Below are positions 50,258-59,148 of a stretch of 64,000 nucleotides of DNA, one piece after another (the stretch's first letter is position 1; the number at the start of each line of letters is the position of its first letter). The notes below the pieces were generated by a model. It saw only the letters and a list, made by a program, of their open reading frames with translations, had not been told where the DNA came from and searched no databases. Origin of the DNA: Erwinia typographi (GTDB lineage Bacteria > Pseudomonadota > Gammaproteobacteria > Enterobacterales > Enterobacteriaceae); the NCBI RefSeq assembly GCF_000773975.1, contig NZ_JRUQ01000019.1:124001-188000 (forward strand), in the 5' to 3' direction. A program made the translations under genes and the position numbers.

Positions 50258-51070
50258 TTATTTTGCGTAATACCACGGCCAGCAGTGGCGGCTAATCAGC
50301 CGCAGCAACAGGTCGAGGGCGAAGGCCAGCAGGGTGATCCACGCCACGTACGGTAAAATGACGTCCATCGCCAGATAGCGCCGCATCAGAAAAATGCGGT
50401 ATCCCAGACCTTCGGTGGCCGCAATCGCCTCCGCCGCGATCAAAAACAGCCAGGCCGAGCTAAGCGACAGACGCACCGCGTCAAACAGGCGCGGCATCAG
50501 CTGCGGCAGGATCACCCGCCAGAGGATCTGAGCGCTGTGGCCGCCCAGCGTCTGCGCTTTCACCAGCTGTTCGCGCGGTATAGTCTGCACCTGTAGCATC
50601 AGATCGCGGGTAATCATCGGCGTGGTGCCAATCACGATCAGCACCACTTTAGAGACTTCCCCAAGGCCAAAGCAGATAAAAAGGATCGGCAATACCGCCA
50701 GCGGAGGCACCAGCGCAAACAGGGTGATAAGCGGCGAGAGAAACGCGCGAAACACCGGCAGCGCCCCGCAGAACAAGCCAAAAACCAGCGCCAGCATCGC
50801 GCCAATCGCCACCCCCATCGCCAGTCGCAGCAGGCTGGCGAGGGTATCCGCCCACAGCAAATACTCGCCGGTGCGCGGGCTGGCCTCGAAGGCCATGCGG
50901 TACACCGCCTCGCCCATCGCGTTGAAACCCGGCAGCAGTTTATCCGCCGCGTTCAGGCTCAGCCGCGCGTCGGAAGCCATCAGATACACCAGCAGCAACG
51001 CCAGCAGCGGCAGAAATCCCATCATGAAGCGGGCCATCGGCACCGGTTGGTAATTGATCATTTTGCGCAT
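50258..51070 (-). CDS. ABC transporter permease of the guanidine operon
   Basis: A 270-residue inner-membrane permease of the binding-protein-dependent (nitrate/taurine) type with about six spans and the EAA-like loop TLGGHSAQILWRVILPQLMP. It starts 15 bp after the binding-protein gene and ends 9 bp before the ATPase gene. Confidence 0.87.
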   Translation of the reverse strand: MRKMINYQPVPMARFMMGFLPLLALLLVYLMASDARLSLNAADKLLPGFNAMGEAVYRMAFEASPRTGEYLLWADTLASLLRLAMGVAIGAMLALVFGLFCGALPVFRAFLSPLITLFALVPPLAVLPILFICFGLGEVSKVVLIVIGTTPMITRDLMLQVQTIPREQLVKAQTLGGHSAQILWRVILPQLMPRLFDAVRLSLSSAWLFLIAAEAIAATEGLGYRIFLMRRYLAMDVILPYVAWITLLAFALDLLLRLISRHCWPWYYAK

Positions 51071-51085
51071 CGGGCGTTCCTCCGG

Positions 51086-52141
51086 TTACAGCTGATTTGC
51101 CGCAGCCAGCCTGGTGAACTCATCGGTAAAGCGCAGCTTGACGTTGCCCGCGTTGCCCCAGCTTCCGGCAGGCGTTTCGATACCCACCACGTCGGCACCC
51201 GGCGCGGCTTCGCCCAGCAGGCCGTGCTTGAAGGAGAATTCAGCTACCAGCTGCATGGTGGCTTTGATTTGCGGCGTGTCGATAAAGTCGAGCGTCAGTT
51301 TGGCATCGCTGAACAGGTGCGTGGCGGCCAGCTGGCGATCGAAGCCCGCCAGGTCGGTGCCGGAGGCTTCGCCCATCTGCGTGCGCGCCCTGATAGCCTC
51401 AGGCGAACTGCCGGACATCGTTTTCAGCGTCTCGTACCAGGCGCCGGTCAGCGCTTTGCCCAGCTCAGGATGCTTTTTCAGCGTGGCGGTATTCACTACC
51501 AGCAGATCAAGAATTTCGCCGGGGATTTGGGCAGAGGAGAACACCAGCTTGCTGTTGGGCTGCTTTTCCGCTTCGGCCAGCAGAGGGTTCCAGGTGACGA
51601 TAGCGTTCACTTCCGGGGTGCTGAAAGCCGCCACCAGATCGGCATCGGCGGTGTTGACTACCTTCACATCTTTCTCACTCAGGCCGGATTTATCCAGCGC
51701 ACGAGCCAGCAGGTAGTGGGAGACGGAAAGTTCGACCAGGTTGATCGGCTTGCCTTTTAGCGCGGCGACGCTGTCAGCGCCTTTGACCAGGATGCCGTCG
51801 TTGCCGTTGGAGTAATCGCCGACGATCAGCGCGGTGCTGTCGACGCCGCCGCTGGCCGGGATAGTCAGCGCATCCATATTGGTCATGGTGCAGCCGTCAA
51901 AGCCGCCGGAGGTGTACTGGTTAACCGACTCGATATAGTCATTCACCTGCACGAACTGGATATCTACGCCGTATTTATCGGCCCATTTTTTGACGATGCC
52001 ATTTTGCTGGGCAAAGTCCCAGGGCATCCATCCGGCGTAGATGGACCAGCAAATTTTGAAAGTGGGCTTTGCCGCAAGGGCATTGACGCTGAACAATGCG
52101 AGGGCACAGAGAAGAAGCAGGCGCTTGAAGGCTATGATCAT
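51086..52141 (-). CDS. Periplasmic binding protein of the guanidine-operon ABC transporter
   Basis: A 351-residue NMT1/SsuA-like binding protein with a cleavable signal peptide (ends NALA before AKPTFKICW). It resembles the binding protein of transporters described as urea-carboxylase-associated. Its place directly behind a guanidine-I riboswitch suggests the ligand is guanidine or a guanidino compound, but this is inference. First gene of the operon; ATG at 52141 has AGAGGAACC upstream. Confidence 0.85.
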   Translation of the reverse strand: MIIAFKRLLLLCALALFSVNALAAKPTFKICWSIYAGWMPWDFAQQNGIVKKWADKYGVDIQFVQVNDYIESVNQYTSGGFDGCTMTNMDALTIPASGGVDSTALIVGDYSNGNDGILVKGADSVAALKGKPINLVELSVSHYLLARALDKSGLSEKDVKVVNTADADLVAAFSTPEVNAIVTWNPLLAEAEKQPNSKLVFSSAQIPGEILDLLVVNTATLKKHPELGKALTGAWYETLKTMSGSSPEAIRARTQMGEASGTDLAGFDRQLAATHLFSDAKLTLDFIDTPQIKATMQLVAEFSFKHGLLGEAAPGADVVGIETPAGSWGNAGNVKLRFTDEFTRLAAANQL

Positions 52142-52167
52142 GGTGGTTCCTCTGACATTGGCGGGTG

Positions 52168-52209
52168 AAATAAAAGCAGGAGGCAGCGAGTAACATCGCG
52201 CTATCCTCC
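52168..52209 (-). terminator. Riboswitch-controlled intrinsic terminator
   Basis: On the minus strand GGAGG...AGCG (52209-52205 and 52202-52199) can pair with CGCT...CCTCC (52188-52185 and 52183-52179) around a 10-base loop, followed by TGCTTTTATTT. The 5' arm is the 3' end of the guanidine aptamer (GGGAGG), so ligand binding and terminator formation exclude each other, as expected of an ON switch. Confidence 0.75.
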
Positions 52210-52300
52210 CGGGCTTTTATCCCGCCGTGTAACCGCCAGAGGGCGGTCGGCCACTCTCGGACCAGCGTCTTGCGACCGGAACCCTAGTGACCCATTTTCA
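52200..52300 (-). promoter_or_regulatory. Guanidine-I (ykkC) riboswitch aptamer
   Basis: On the minus strand the conserved ykkC landmarks appear in order: CTAGGGTTCCG (52287-52277), GGTCCGAGAG (52263-52254), ACACGG (52230-52225), and GGGATAAAAGCCCGGGAGG (52223-52205). These are diagnostic of the guanidine-sensing ykkC subtype 1 class. It lies about 60 bp before the first operon gene and would switch transcription on when guanidine is bound. Confidence 0.95.
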
Positions 52301-52351
52301 AATTGTGTGGCGACACCGGCTACCCGCTATCGCTCCTGCATAAGGTCATTA

Positions 52352-52368
52352 AAGCAAGATGGATACCA
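52352..52368 (-). promoter_or_regulatory. Probable sigma-54 promoter of the guanidine operon
   Basis: On the minus strand TGGTATCCATCTTGCT has GG and GC exactly 10 bases apart, matching the -24/-12 pattern (TGGCAYN5TTGCW) of sigma-54 promoters. Transcription would start near 52342, about 45 bases ahead of the aptamer. Predicted by eye. Confidence 0.65.
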
Positions 52369-52451
52369 GGTTTTTAATTAACTGATTACTGGTCGATTTT
52401 GAATATATGAGGGGAAAACGGGCGGCTGGATGCTCTGTAAAGGCACAGCAT

Positions 52452-52468
52452 TGCACCATTACAGCGCA
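52452..52468. promoter_or_regulatory. Candidate NtrC enhancer site
   Basis: TGCACCATTACAGCGCA matches the NtrC palindrome TGCACC-N5-GGTGCA at 10 of 12 positions. Its centre is about 118 bp upstream of the predicted sigma-54 start, a normal enhancer distance. It would bring the operon under nitrogen control. Confidence 0.55.
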
Positions 52469-52672
52469 AATTTGTTTGGTCGGCCGCTGGGCTGGGCTGC
52501 TTTATCCCTCTTGCCGTACGCCGCTGATAAGCCTGGAAAGTGAAGGCGTGAATTTATTCGTCTTTCCGGCCCTGTTACCCCTATCCTCCCCGGCACGGAG
52601 AGACTATCCTTCAGGGGCGGCGTTTGCCGCTCATATTGCTTGTAAGCCCTAAAATTACAGGAGTTACTCCCC

Positions 52673-53389
52673 ATGACCACAGGAATATTTCGCGGCTGGT
52701 CGCGTCTGTTCGTGCCTTTTGTCGCACTTTTTCTGGTCTTTCAGCTCACCGGCTGCGGCGATAAAGAAGCCGACCAGCGCAAAGCCTTTATCGATTTCCT
52801 GCAAAACACGGTGATGCGCAGCGGCGAACATCTGCCGAGCCTCAGCGAAGACCAAAAGCAAAAACTCGGTAATTACGTCAGCGATTACGCCATCCTTTAC
52901 GGCTTCTCTCAGCAGGTTAACCGCGCTGTGGATTCGGGCATGAAGCCGGTTGTGGATGAGCTTTCCGCGATCCGCACGCCGCAGGACTACCTGACGCACC
53001 GCGATTCACTGCGCCAGGCAAGCGGCTCGCTGAGCGTGCTGACGCAGCAAATTCAGGCGGCCAAAACGCAGGCAGACAGCAGCAAGGCCGCGCTTAAGCA
53101 GCCGGAAGATCTGAAAACGGTCTATGATAACGTCTACAACAAAGTGGTCACCCAGCCAGCCAATTCACTACAGCCGCTGCTGCCAGCTTTGCAGACGCTG
53201 AGCCAGGATGTGGTGCAGACCGGCGACTTCCTGCAGCAGCAGGGGAGCAAAGTGACCTTTAACGGCCCGGCCATCCAGTTCCCTACCCAGCAGCAGGCGA
53301 CGCAGTACAATACGCTGATGCAAAACCTGTCCGCAAATGCGCAGGTGTTAGGCCAGGCTCAACGCGCTATGCAGGGTGGATTCCAGTAA
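52673..53389 (+). CDS. yiaF: YiaF, DUF3053 lipoprotein
   Basis: A 238-residue protein (E. coli YiaF is 236 aa) with a lipoprotein signal: hydrophobic stretch then LTGC with lipidated Cys28. The DUF3053 domain is helical (Gln/Ala-rich after residue 100). In E. coli YiaF is an inner-membrane lipoprotein of unclear role. It keeps its E. coli position relative to yiaG apart from the inserted guanidine operon. A terminator follows. Confidence 0.92.
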   Translation: MTTGIFRGWSRLFVPFVALFLVFQLTGCGDKEADQRKAFIDFLQNTVMRSGEHLPSLSEDQKQKLGNYVSDYAILYGFSQQVNRAVDSGMKPVVDELSAIRTPQDYLTHRDSLRQASGSLSVLTQQIQAAKTQADSSKAALKQPEDLKTVYDNVYNKVVTQPANSLQPLLPALQTLSQDVVQTGDFLQQQGSKVTFNGPAIQFPTQQQATQYNTLMQNLSANAQVLGQAQRAMQGGFQ

Positions 53390-53426
53390 GCCGTCAGGCT
53401 TATTTATCATGGCTCCCTCGTCATTA

Positions 53427-53460
53427 TTACGGGCAGAGTGCTTTCTGCCCGTAAAATAAT
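53427..53460 (+). terminator. Rho-independent terminator of yiaF
   Basis: Perfect 11-bp stem TTACGGGCAGA / TCTGCCCGTAA (53427-53437 and 53444-53454) with a 6-base loop and an AATAAT tail, 38 bp after the yiaF stop. Confidence 0.8.
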
Positions 53461-53601
53461 TCGCCCCGAAACCGGCGCGGGCAGCCCGCCAGTTTCCCCG
53501 ACCAAACGCGACAATTTGCGTAATTTTCTTACATCCTGCTAAGCCGTTGATTTCTTATCCTGCTGAACTGTGATCGCACGCATTTTCACCGCTAAATTTA
53601 T

Positions 53602-53778
53602 TGTGACAAAGATCACACAATGAACAGAAAGCCACCCAGCCATTTCGTGATATAAGTCACACAAATCAGCCCGTATTGCGCATTTATTCCACAAAGTCTT
53701 TTTTTTACACTGCATATATGTGATCCGCGTCACTAAAACACCCCCTGAAGGTCACCTAACATAGTGATATACATCACA
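53602..53778. promoter_or_regulatory. Cluster of CRP sites upstream of mtlA
   Basis: Four CRP-like palindromes (TGTGA-N6-TCACA): TGTGA/TCACA at 53602-53617 (perfect), CGTGA/TCACA at 53646-53661, TGTGA/TCACT at 53719-53734, and AGTGA/TCACA at 53763-53778. The E. coli mtlADR promoter is known to hold several CRP sites, so the cluster gives catabolite control of mannitol use. Confidence 0.9.
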
Positions 53779-53924
53779 CTTTTTGTGATGACTACGCAGT
53801 GTCATATTCGCGTGATAGAGTCCGCCTGCATACAGTGATACAGACGGCTCCCCGCCGTAATGTCCTAAACAAAAATCAACGCGCTCTCTTATTGTCAGCG
53901 CGTACCAATAAGGGGTGTTTTTTT

Positions 53925-55862
53925 ATGTCCTCATCAGATATCAAGATCAAGGTCCAGAACTTTGGTCGCTTTCTGAGCAACATGGTGATGCCAAATATCG
54001 GGGCGTTTATCGCCTGGGGTATCATCACCGCACTGTTTATTCCTACCGGCTGGCTGCCAAATGAAACCATGGCCAAGCTGGTCGCCCCGATGATCACCTA
54101 CCTGCTGCCGCTGCTCATTGGCTACACAGGCGGCCGTCTGGTCGGTGGCGATCGCGGCGGCGTGGTGGGGGCAATCACCACTATGGGCGTGATCGTCGGT
54201 GCGGATATGCCTATGTTCCTCGGATCGATGATTGCTGGTCCGCTCGGCGGCTGGGCAATCAAACGCTTCGACCGCCTGGTCGACGGCAAAATCAAAAGCG
54301 GCTTCGAAATGCTGGTTAACAACTTCTCTGCCGGTATCATCGGCATGTTGTTGGCAATCCTCGCATTCATGGCCATCGGCCCGCTGGTAGAAGGTCTGTC
54401 CCATATTCTCGCCGCTGGCGTGAACCTGATGGTGCAGAACAACCTGCTGCCGCTGACCTCCATCTTTGTGGAACCGGCGAAAATCCTGTTCCTGAACAAT
54501 GCCATCAACCACGGCATCTTCTCGCCGCTGGGTATCCAGCAGGCCAGCGAAGCCGGTAAATCCATCTTCTTCCTGATCGAAGCCAACCCAGGTCCAGGTA
54601 TGGGCGTGCTGATGGCTTACATGTTCTTTGGACGCGGCAACGCCAGGCAGTCTGCGGGCGGCGCGGCTATCATCCACTTCCTGGGCGGTATTCACGAGAT
54701 TTACTTCCCGTACGTGCTGATGAACCCACGTCTGCTTATTGCGGTGATCCTCGGTGGGATGACCGGCGTGTTCACCCTGACGGTGCTGCATGGCGGTCTG
54801 GTATCGCCTGCTTCTCCAGGCTCAATCCTGGCCGTGCTGGCGATGACGCCGAAGGGCACCTACTTCGCTAATATCGTGGCGATAATTGCGGCCTTCGCAG
54901 TCTCCTTCGTGGTTTCTTCCATCCTGCTGAAAACCAGCAAAGTAAAAGAAGATGACGATATCGAAGCCGCAGCGCGCCGCGTGAGCGAGATGAAAGCGAA
55001 GTCTAAAGGTCTGCCGGGAGCCGCCGCGGCGACCACCACTGCCGACGGCATGAGCAGCGACCTGAGCCACGTACGTAAAATCATCGTTGCCTGTGATGCC
55101 GGTATGGGGTCAAGCGCGATGGGTGCAGGCGTGCTGCGCAAAAAGGTGAACGATGCCGGACTGACCAATATCTCCGTCACTAACACCGCCATCAACAACC
55201 TGCCGGGCGACGTCGACCTGGTGATCACTCACCGCGATCTGACCGAACGCGCTATGCGTCAGGCTCCGCACGCTCAACATATCTCGCTGACCAACTTCCT
55301 CGACAGCGGCCTGTACACCGATCTGACCAGCCGTCTGGTTGAGGCTAACCGTACTGCCGGCCACCGTGAAAAGGTTTCCGAGACCCTGAGCGACAGCTAC
55401 GACGACAGCCAGGAACATCTGTTCAAGCTGACCGCCAGAAACATTTTCCTCGGCAACCACGCCAGCGATAAAGAGCAGGCTATCCGCTTTGCTGGTGAGC
55501 AGTTGGTCAGAGGCGGTTATGTTGAGCCAGAATATGTTCAGGCGATGCTGGATCGTGAGAAACTGACCCCAACCTATCTGGGTGAGTCCATCGCCGTGCC
55601 GCACGGGACGATTGAAGCAAAAGACCGCGTGCTGCAAACCGGCGTGGTGTTCTGCCAGTACCCGGACGGCGTACGCTTTGGTGAAGATGAGGATGATATC
55701 GCCCGCCTGGTGATCGGTATCGCAGCGCGAAATAACGAGCACATTCAGGTGATCACCAGCCTGACCAACGCGCTGGATGATGAGTCCATCATTGCCCGAC
55801 TGAGCACCACTACAGATGTTCAGGAAGTGCTGGACCTGCTGTCAGGTAAACAGCCGGCGTAA
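53925..55862 (+). CDS. mtlA: Mannitol-specific PTS EIICBA
   Basis: A 645-residue fused PTS permease that imports mannitol as mannitol-1-phosphate. Domains in order: EIIC (about 1-340, beginning [20 protein letters not shown]), EIIB with phosphoryl-Cys390 ([10 protein letters not shown]), EIIA with phosphoryl-His560 (SIAVPHGT). E. coli MtlA uses Cys384 and His554, so the linker is six residues longer. ATG at 53925 with AGGGG 9 bp upstream is chosen; the open frame upstream is non-coding. First gene of mtlADR. Confidence 0.97.
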   Translation: MSSSDIKIKVQNFGRFLSNMVMPNIGAFIAWGIITALFIPTGWLPNETMAKLVAPMITYLLPLLIGYTGGRLVGGDRGGVVGAITTMGVIVGADMPMFLGSMIAGPLGGWAIKRFDRLVDGKIKSGFEMLVNNFSAGIIGMLLAILAFMAIGPLVEGLSHILAAGVNLMVQNNLLPLTSIFVEPAKILFLNNAINHGIFSPLGIQQASEAGKSIFFLIEANPGPGMGVLMAYMFFGRGNARQSAGGAAIIHFLGGIHEIYFPYVLMNPRLLIAVILGGMTGVFTLTVLHGGLVSPASPGSILAVLAMTPKGTYFANIVAIIAAFAVSFVVSSILLKTSKVKEDDDIEAAARRVSEMKAKSKGLPGAAAATTTADGMSSDLSHVRKIIVACDAGMGSSAMGAGVLRKKVNDAGLTNISVTNTAINNLPGDVDLVITHRDLTERAMRQAPHAQHISLTNFLDSGLYTDLTSRLVEANRTAGHREKVSETLSDSYDDSQEHLFKLTARNIFLGNHASDKEQAIRFAGEQLVRGGYVEPEYVQAMLDREKLTPTYLGESIAVPHGTIEAKDRVLQTGVVFCQYPDGVRFGEDEDDIARLVIGIAARNNEHIQVITSLTNALDDESIIARLSTTTDVQEVLDLLSGKQPA

Positions 55863-55893
55863 AGCAACCGTTCTTTAAGCATGACCTCCCAGG

Positions 55894-55916
55894 GCCGGGT
55901 ATGCCCGGCTCTTTTC
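55894..55916 (+). other. Stem-loop in the mtlA-mtlD spacer
   Basis: GCCGGG / CCCGGC (55894-55899 and 55904-55909) with a 4-base loop, followed by TCTTTTC. It probably acts as a partial terminator or 3' stabiliser, letting mtlA be made in excess over mtlD. Confidence 0.6.
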
Positions 55917-55960
55917 GGGTCGGGTTTGTCCGGCCTCTGATTTTTAATACGGGAAAAATT

Positions 55961-57109
55961 ATGAAAGCATTACATTTTGGCGCCGGTAATATTGGCCGCG
56001 GTTTTATTGGTAAATTACTGTCTGATGCCGGTATTCAGCTAACGTTCGCCGACGTTAACCAGGTGGTTCTGGATGCGCTGAACGCCCGTCACGAGTATCC
56101 GGTTCATGTGGTTGGCGAGCAGGCTCAGGTTGAGATCGTCAAGGGCGTGAGCGCCGTTAGCAGCGCCAGCGATGATATTATTCCGCTGATTGCTGAGGTT
56201 GATATCGTTACCACGGCGGTTGGCCCGCAGATCCTGGAGCGCATTGCCGGCGGCATCGCTAAAGGTCTGGCAAAACGCAGTGATAGCGGTAATACCCGGC
56301 CGTTAAACATCATCGCCTGTGAAAACATGGTGCGCGGCACCAGCCAGTTAAAAGGCCACGTACTGAAGGCGCTGCCAGAGCAGTATCATGCCTGGGTCGA
56401 TGCTAACGTTGGCTTCGTGGATTCCGCCGTAGACCGCATTGTTCCTCCTTCTGAAGCAGGCACCACCGATCCTCTGGAAGTGACCGTGGAAACCTTCAGC
56501 GAATGGATTGTGGATAAAACCCAGTTCAAAGGCGCGCTGCCGACTATTCAGGGCATGGAGCTGACCGATAATCTGATGGCGTTCGTTGAGCGCAAGCTGT
56601 TCACCCTCAACACTGGCCATGCCATTACCGCCTATCTGGGCCAGCTGGCCGGGCACCAGACCATCCGCGATGCCATCCTTGATGAAAAAATCCGCGCGGT
56701 GGTGAAAGGCGCGATGGAAGAGAGCGGCGCGGTGCTGATCAAGCGCTACGGCTTTGATGCAGACAAACATGCAGCCTACATTCAGAAAATCCTTGGCCGC
56801 TTTGAGAACCCGTACCTGAAGGATGACGTTGAGCGCGTAGGCCGCCAGCCGCTGCGTAAACTCAGCGCGGGCGACCGCCTGATCAAGCCGACGCTCGGCA
56901 CGCTGGAATATTCTCTGCCGCACGCCAATCTGGTCACCGGTATTGCTGCCGCTCTGCACTACCACAGCGATCAGGACCCACAGGCGAAAGAACTGGCTGA
57001 ACTGCTGAACAGCAAAGGCGTGAAGGCTACGCTGGCGCAGGTTTCAGGCCTCGGAGAAGAGAGTGATGTGGTGTCTGACGTCGTGAAGGCCTTCGACGCT
57101 ATGGCATAA
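55961..57109 (+). CDS. mtlD: Mannitol-1-phosphate 5-dehydrogenase
   Basis: A 382-residue NAD-dependent dehydrogenase (same length as E. coli MtlD) that oxidises mannitol-1-phosphate to fructose-6-phosphate. The Rossmann motif is at the N-terminus ([14 protein letters not shown]) and the conserved NTGHA block carries catalytic-type residues. ATG at 55961 has GGGAAA upstream; an in-frame ATG at 55901 lies in the spacer hairpin and is rejected. Confidence 0.97.
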   Translation: MKALHFGAGNIGRGFIGKLLSDAGIQLTFADVNQVVLDALNARHEYPVHVVGEQAQVEIVKGVSAVSSASDDIIPLIAEVDIVTTAVGPQILERIAGGIAKGLAKRSDSGNTRPLNIIACENMVRGTSQLKGHVLKALPEQYHAWVDANVGFVDSAVDRIVPPSEAGTTDPLEVTVETFSEWIVDKTQFKGALPTIQGMELTDNLMAFVERKLFTLNTGHAITAYLGQLAGHQTIRDAILDEKIRAVVKGAMEESGAVLIKRYGFDADKHAAYIQKILGRFENPYLKDDVERVGRQPLRKLSAGDRLIKPTLGTLEYSLPHANLVTGIAAALHYHSDQDPQAKELAELLNSKGVKATLAQVSGLGEESDVVSDVVKAFDAMA

Positions 57110-57176
57110 TGCCGACTTCAATGGATGAACGGACAGGGCGCGGCTCAGCCGTGCCCCTAAAGGCGGTGGCCGCCTG

Positions 57177-57725
57177 GTGATGAACGATATGCAGGCTCTC
57201 ATGGAAAAACCACAGGCTTTTGAGAATCGGGTGCTTGAGCGCCTGAACGCCGGTCGAACGGTCAGAAGCTTTCTGATCGCGGCGGTTGAGCTGCTGGCGG
57301 AAGCGGTGAACCTGCTGGTGATCCAGGTATTTCGCAAGGATGATTACGCGGTAAAATATGCGGTAGAGCCGCTCCTGCTCGGCGATGGCCCGCTGGGCGA
57401 ACTTTCCGTCAGGCTAAAGCTGATTTACGGCTTAGGGGTGATTAGCCGCGGAGAGTATGAAGATGCCGAACTGTTGATGGCGCTGCGCGAGGCGCTGAAT
57501 GACGACGGCACCGAGTACCGTTTCACCGACGACGAGCTGCTGGGACCGTTTGGCGAGCTGCACTGCGTGGCCGCTTTTCCGCCGCGTCCCGACCTCTCCA
57601 GCGACGATCCTGAACTGCGAGCCATGCTGCAACAGCGTTACCAGCAGGTGGTGCGTTCAACGATGGTTCTCTCTCTGACCGAACTGATTTCCCGCATCAG
57701 CCTCAAGCAGGCGTTCAAAAAGTAA
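57177..57725 (+). CDS. mtlR: MtlR, mannitol operon repressor
   Basis: A 182-residue protein resembling E. coli MtlR (195 aa), which represses the mtl operon. The core QAFENRVLERLNAGRTVRSF and SLTELISRISLKQAF are conserved. It is shorter at the N-terminus than E. coli MtlR: an in-frame stop at 57126-57128 and no upstream start codon rule out the longer form. GTG at 57177 or ATG at 57180 is the likely start. No DNA-binding motif is obvious, as in the family. Confidence 0.92.
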   Translation: MMNDMQALMEKPQAFENRVLERLNAGRTVRSFLIAAVELLAEAVNLLVIQVFRKDDYAVKYAVEPLLLGDGPLGELSVRLKLIYGLGVISRGEYEDAELLMALREALNDDGTEYRFTDDELLGPFGELHCVAAFPPRPDLSSDDPELRAMLQQRYQQVVRSTMVLSLTELISRISLKQAFKK

Positions 57726-57797
57726 CGCGTCACCTTTCCCTCTTGCCGTCGCTTTCGTGTATCCTTGCGGCAATGAATCACTTCACGGTTAACTACA

Positions 57798-58160
57798 ATG
57801 AAAGAACAAGTCCAGGCAGAAATCAGAACCCTCAGCGATAAGCTGGATGCCCTGACGCGCAAAGAGTCGGCGCTGCTGGAATCAGGCGATGCGGAAAAGC
57901 TCGGCGATCTGCTGAAAGAGAAAGACAAGCTGACTCAGGAGCTGGAACGTCTCAGAGGCGTGCGCGAAGAGAAGCTGAGCAAAGAAGCGCAAAAGCTGAA
58001 GCAGATGCCGTTCAACCGCGCCATCACCAAAAAAGAGCAGGCGAATATGGGCGCGCTGAAGAAAAGCGTTCGTGGCATCGTGGTGGTCCACCCGATGACC
58101 GCGCTGGGCCGTGAAATGGGCCTGAAAGAGATGACCGGCTTCGCCAAAACCGCGTTCTGA
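57798..58160 (+). CDS. yibL: YibL, ribosome-associated DUF2810 protein
   Basis: A 120-residue protein, the same length as E. coli YibL, reported as ribosome-associated. The N-terminal half is coiled coil (about residues 5-60); the C-terminal half [33 protein letters not shown] is conserved. It keeps its place after mtlR, but the small gene yibT found between them in E. coli is absent. Confidence 0.92.
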   Translation: MKEQVQAEIRTLSDKLDALTRKESALLESGDAEKLGDLLKEKDKLTQELERLRGVREEKLSKEAQKLKQMPFNRAITKKEQANMGALKKSVRGIVVVHPMTALGREMGLKEMTGFAKTAF

Positions 58161-58239
58161 ATACGGGGTCCTGGCCAGTAAAAATGCCCGCAGAATGCGT
58201 AGTCCCAACGCCAAATCGGAAATCCAGGCCCTACGGTAC

Positions 58240-59139
58240 TTACCCTAAGTTCTGCTGGCGCAAGGTTTTGCAAATGGCCGTCACCAGTGGCTGATAGAGT
58301 GCAACTGGTAAGTCATGGCCCATGCCATTGATGAGCAGAAGTTCTGCGCCGTGAATTGATGACGCCGTATCCTTTCCGCAGGCCGGTGGAATCAATGCAT
58401 CGTCAGCGCCATGTATAACCAGGGTTGGAACATGGATGCGGACAAGACGCGACCGAATGTCGCCGGTCGCAGCAATCGCGGCGATCTGCCGCCCAAAGCC
58501 GGCTGGGTCATATGCGCGATGAAACTCTTCCAAAATGATGGCACGATGCGATTCCTCATCAAAGGCGAAACCGGCCCCGGCAATGCGGTTTGCAAACAAA
58601 AGGGTATGCGTGACGTATCCCTCTAAATCTTCGGCAGGATTGGGGAGGCGCTTTGTCAGCATCGCCATTACATCGGGTTCCGCAGATGGAAGATTGGGAT
58701 TGCCGGTGCTGGACATGATGGAAATCAGCGACAAAATCCGCTGCGGGTAATCGCTAGCCATCAGCTGCGCGATCATGCCTCCCATTGAGCGCCCGATGAC
58801 GTGTGCCTGGTTAATGGCCAGAGCATTTAGCAGACCTATTGCATCTGCCGCCATGTCATGGAGCGTGTAAGGGACGTCCGGCTTTTGGCCAGCCGTTATT
58901 GACTTTGCCAGGACCGCAAAATCAGGTGAAGGCAAATTTGTGAAATGCGTCGAGAGGCCTGCATCACGATTGTCGAAACGGATGACACGAAAACCCTCTG
59001 CCACAAGGCTTTGGCAGAACAGCTCCGTCCAACGAATCATCTGGGTTCCAAGACCTGAGATGAGCAAGATGGTTTCATCGTTCTCATCGCCAAAGCTGTC
59101 ATAGCAGACGTCGATACCATTGGCCTTTAAGAACTTCAT
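58240..59139 (-). CDS. Alpha/beta hydrolase (RdmC-like)
   Basis: A 299-residue alpha/beta-fold hydrolase with nucleophile Ser118 in GRSMGG, acid Asp246 in GADDALIP and His275 in GMGHDLP. It resembles methylesterase/lipase-like proteins; its substrate is unknown. It is the third gene of a leftward operon, 9 bp after the DUF1330 gene. No signal peptide is present. Confidence 0.85.
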   Translation of the reverse strand: MKFLKANGIDVCYDSFGDENDETILLISGLGTQMIRWTELFCQSLVAEGFRVIRFDNRDAGLSTHFTNLPSPDFAVLAKSITAGQKPDVPYTLHDMAADAIGLLNALAINQAHVIGRSMGGMIAQLMASDYPQRILSLISIMSSTGNPNLPSAEPDVMAMLTKRLPNPAEDLEGYVTHTLLFANRIAGAGFAFDEESHRAIILEEFHRAYDPAGFGRQIAAIAATGDIRSRLVRIHVPTLVIHGADDALIPPACGKDTASSIHGAELLLINGMGHDLPVALYQPLVTAICKTLRQQNLG

Positions 59140-59148
59140 TTTCTCTCT

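Noticed and set aside
52407..52652. 81-codon plus-strand frame before yiaF
   Set aside because: Lies over the predicted NtrC site and promoter region, no ribosome-binding site, no recognisable protein.
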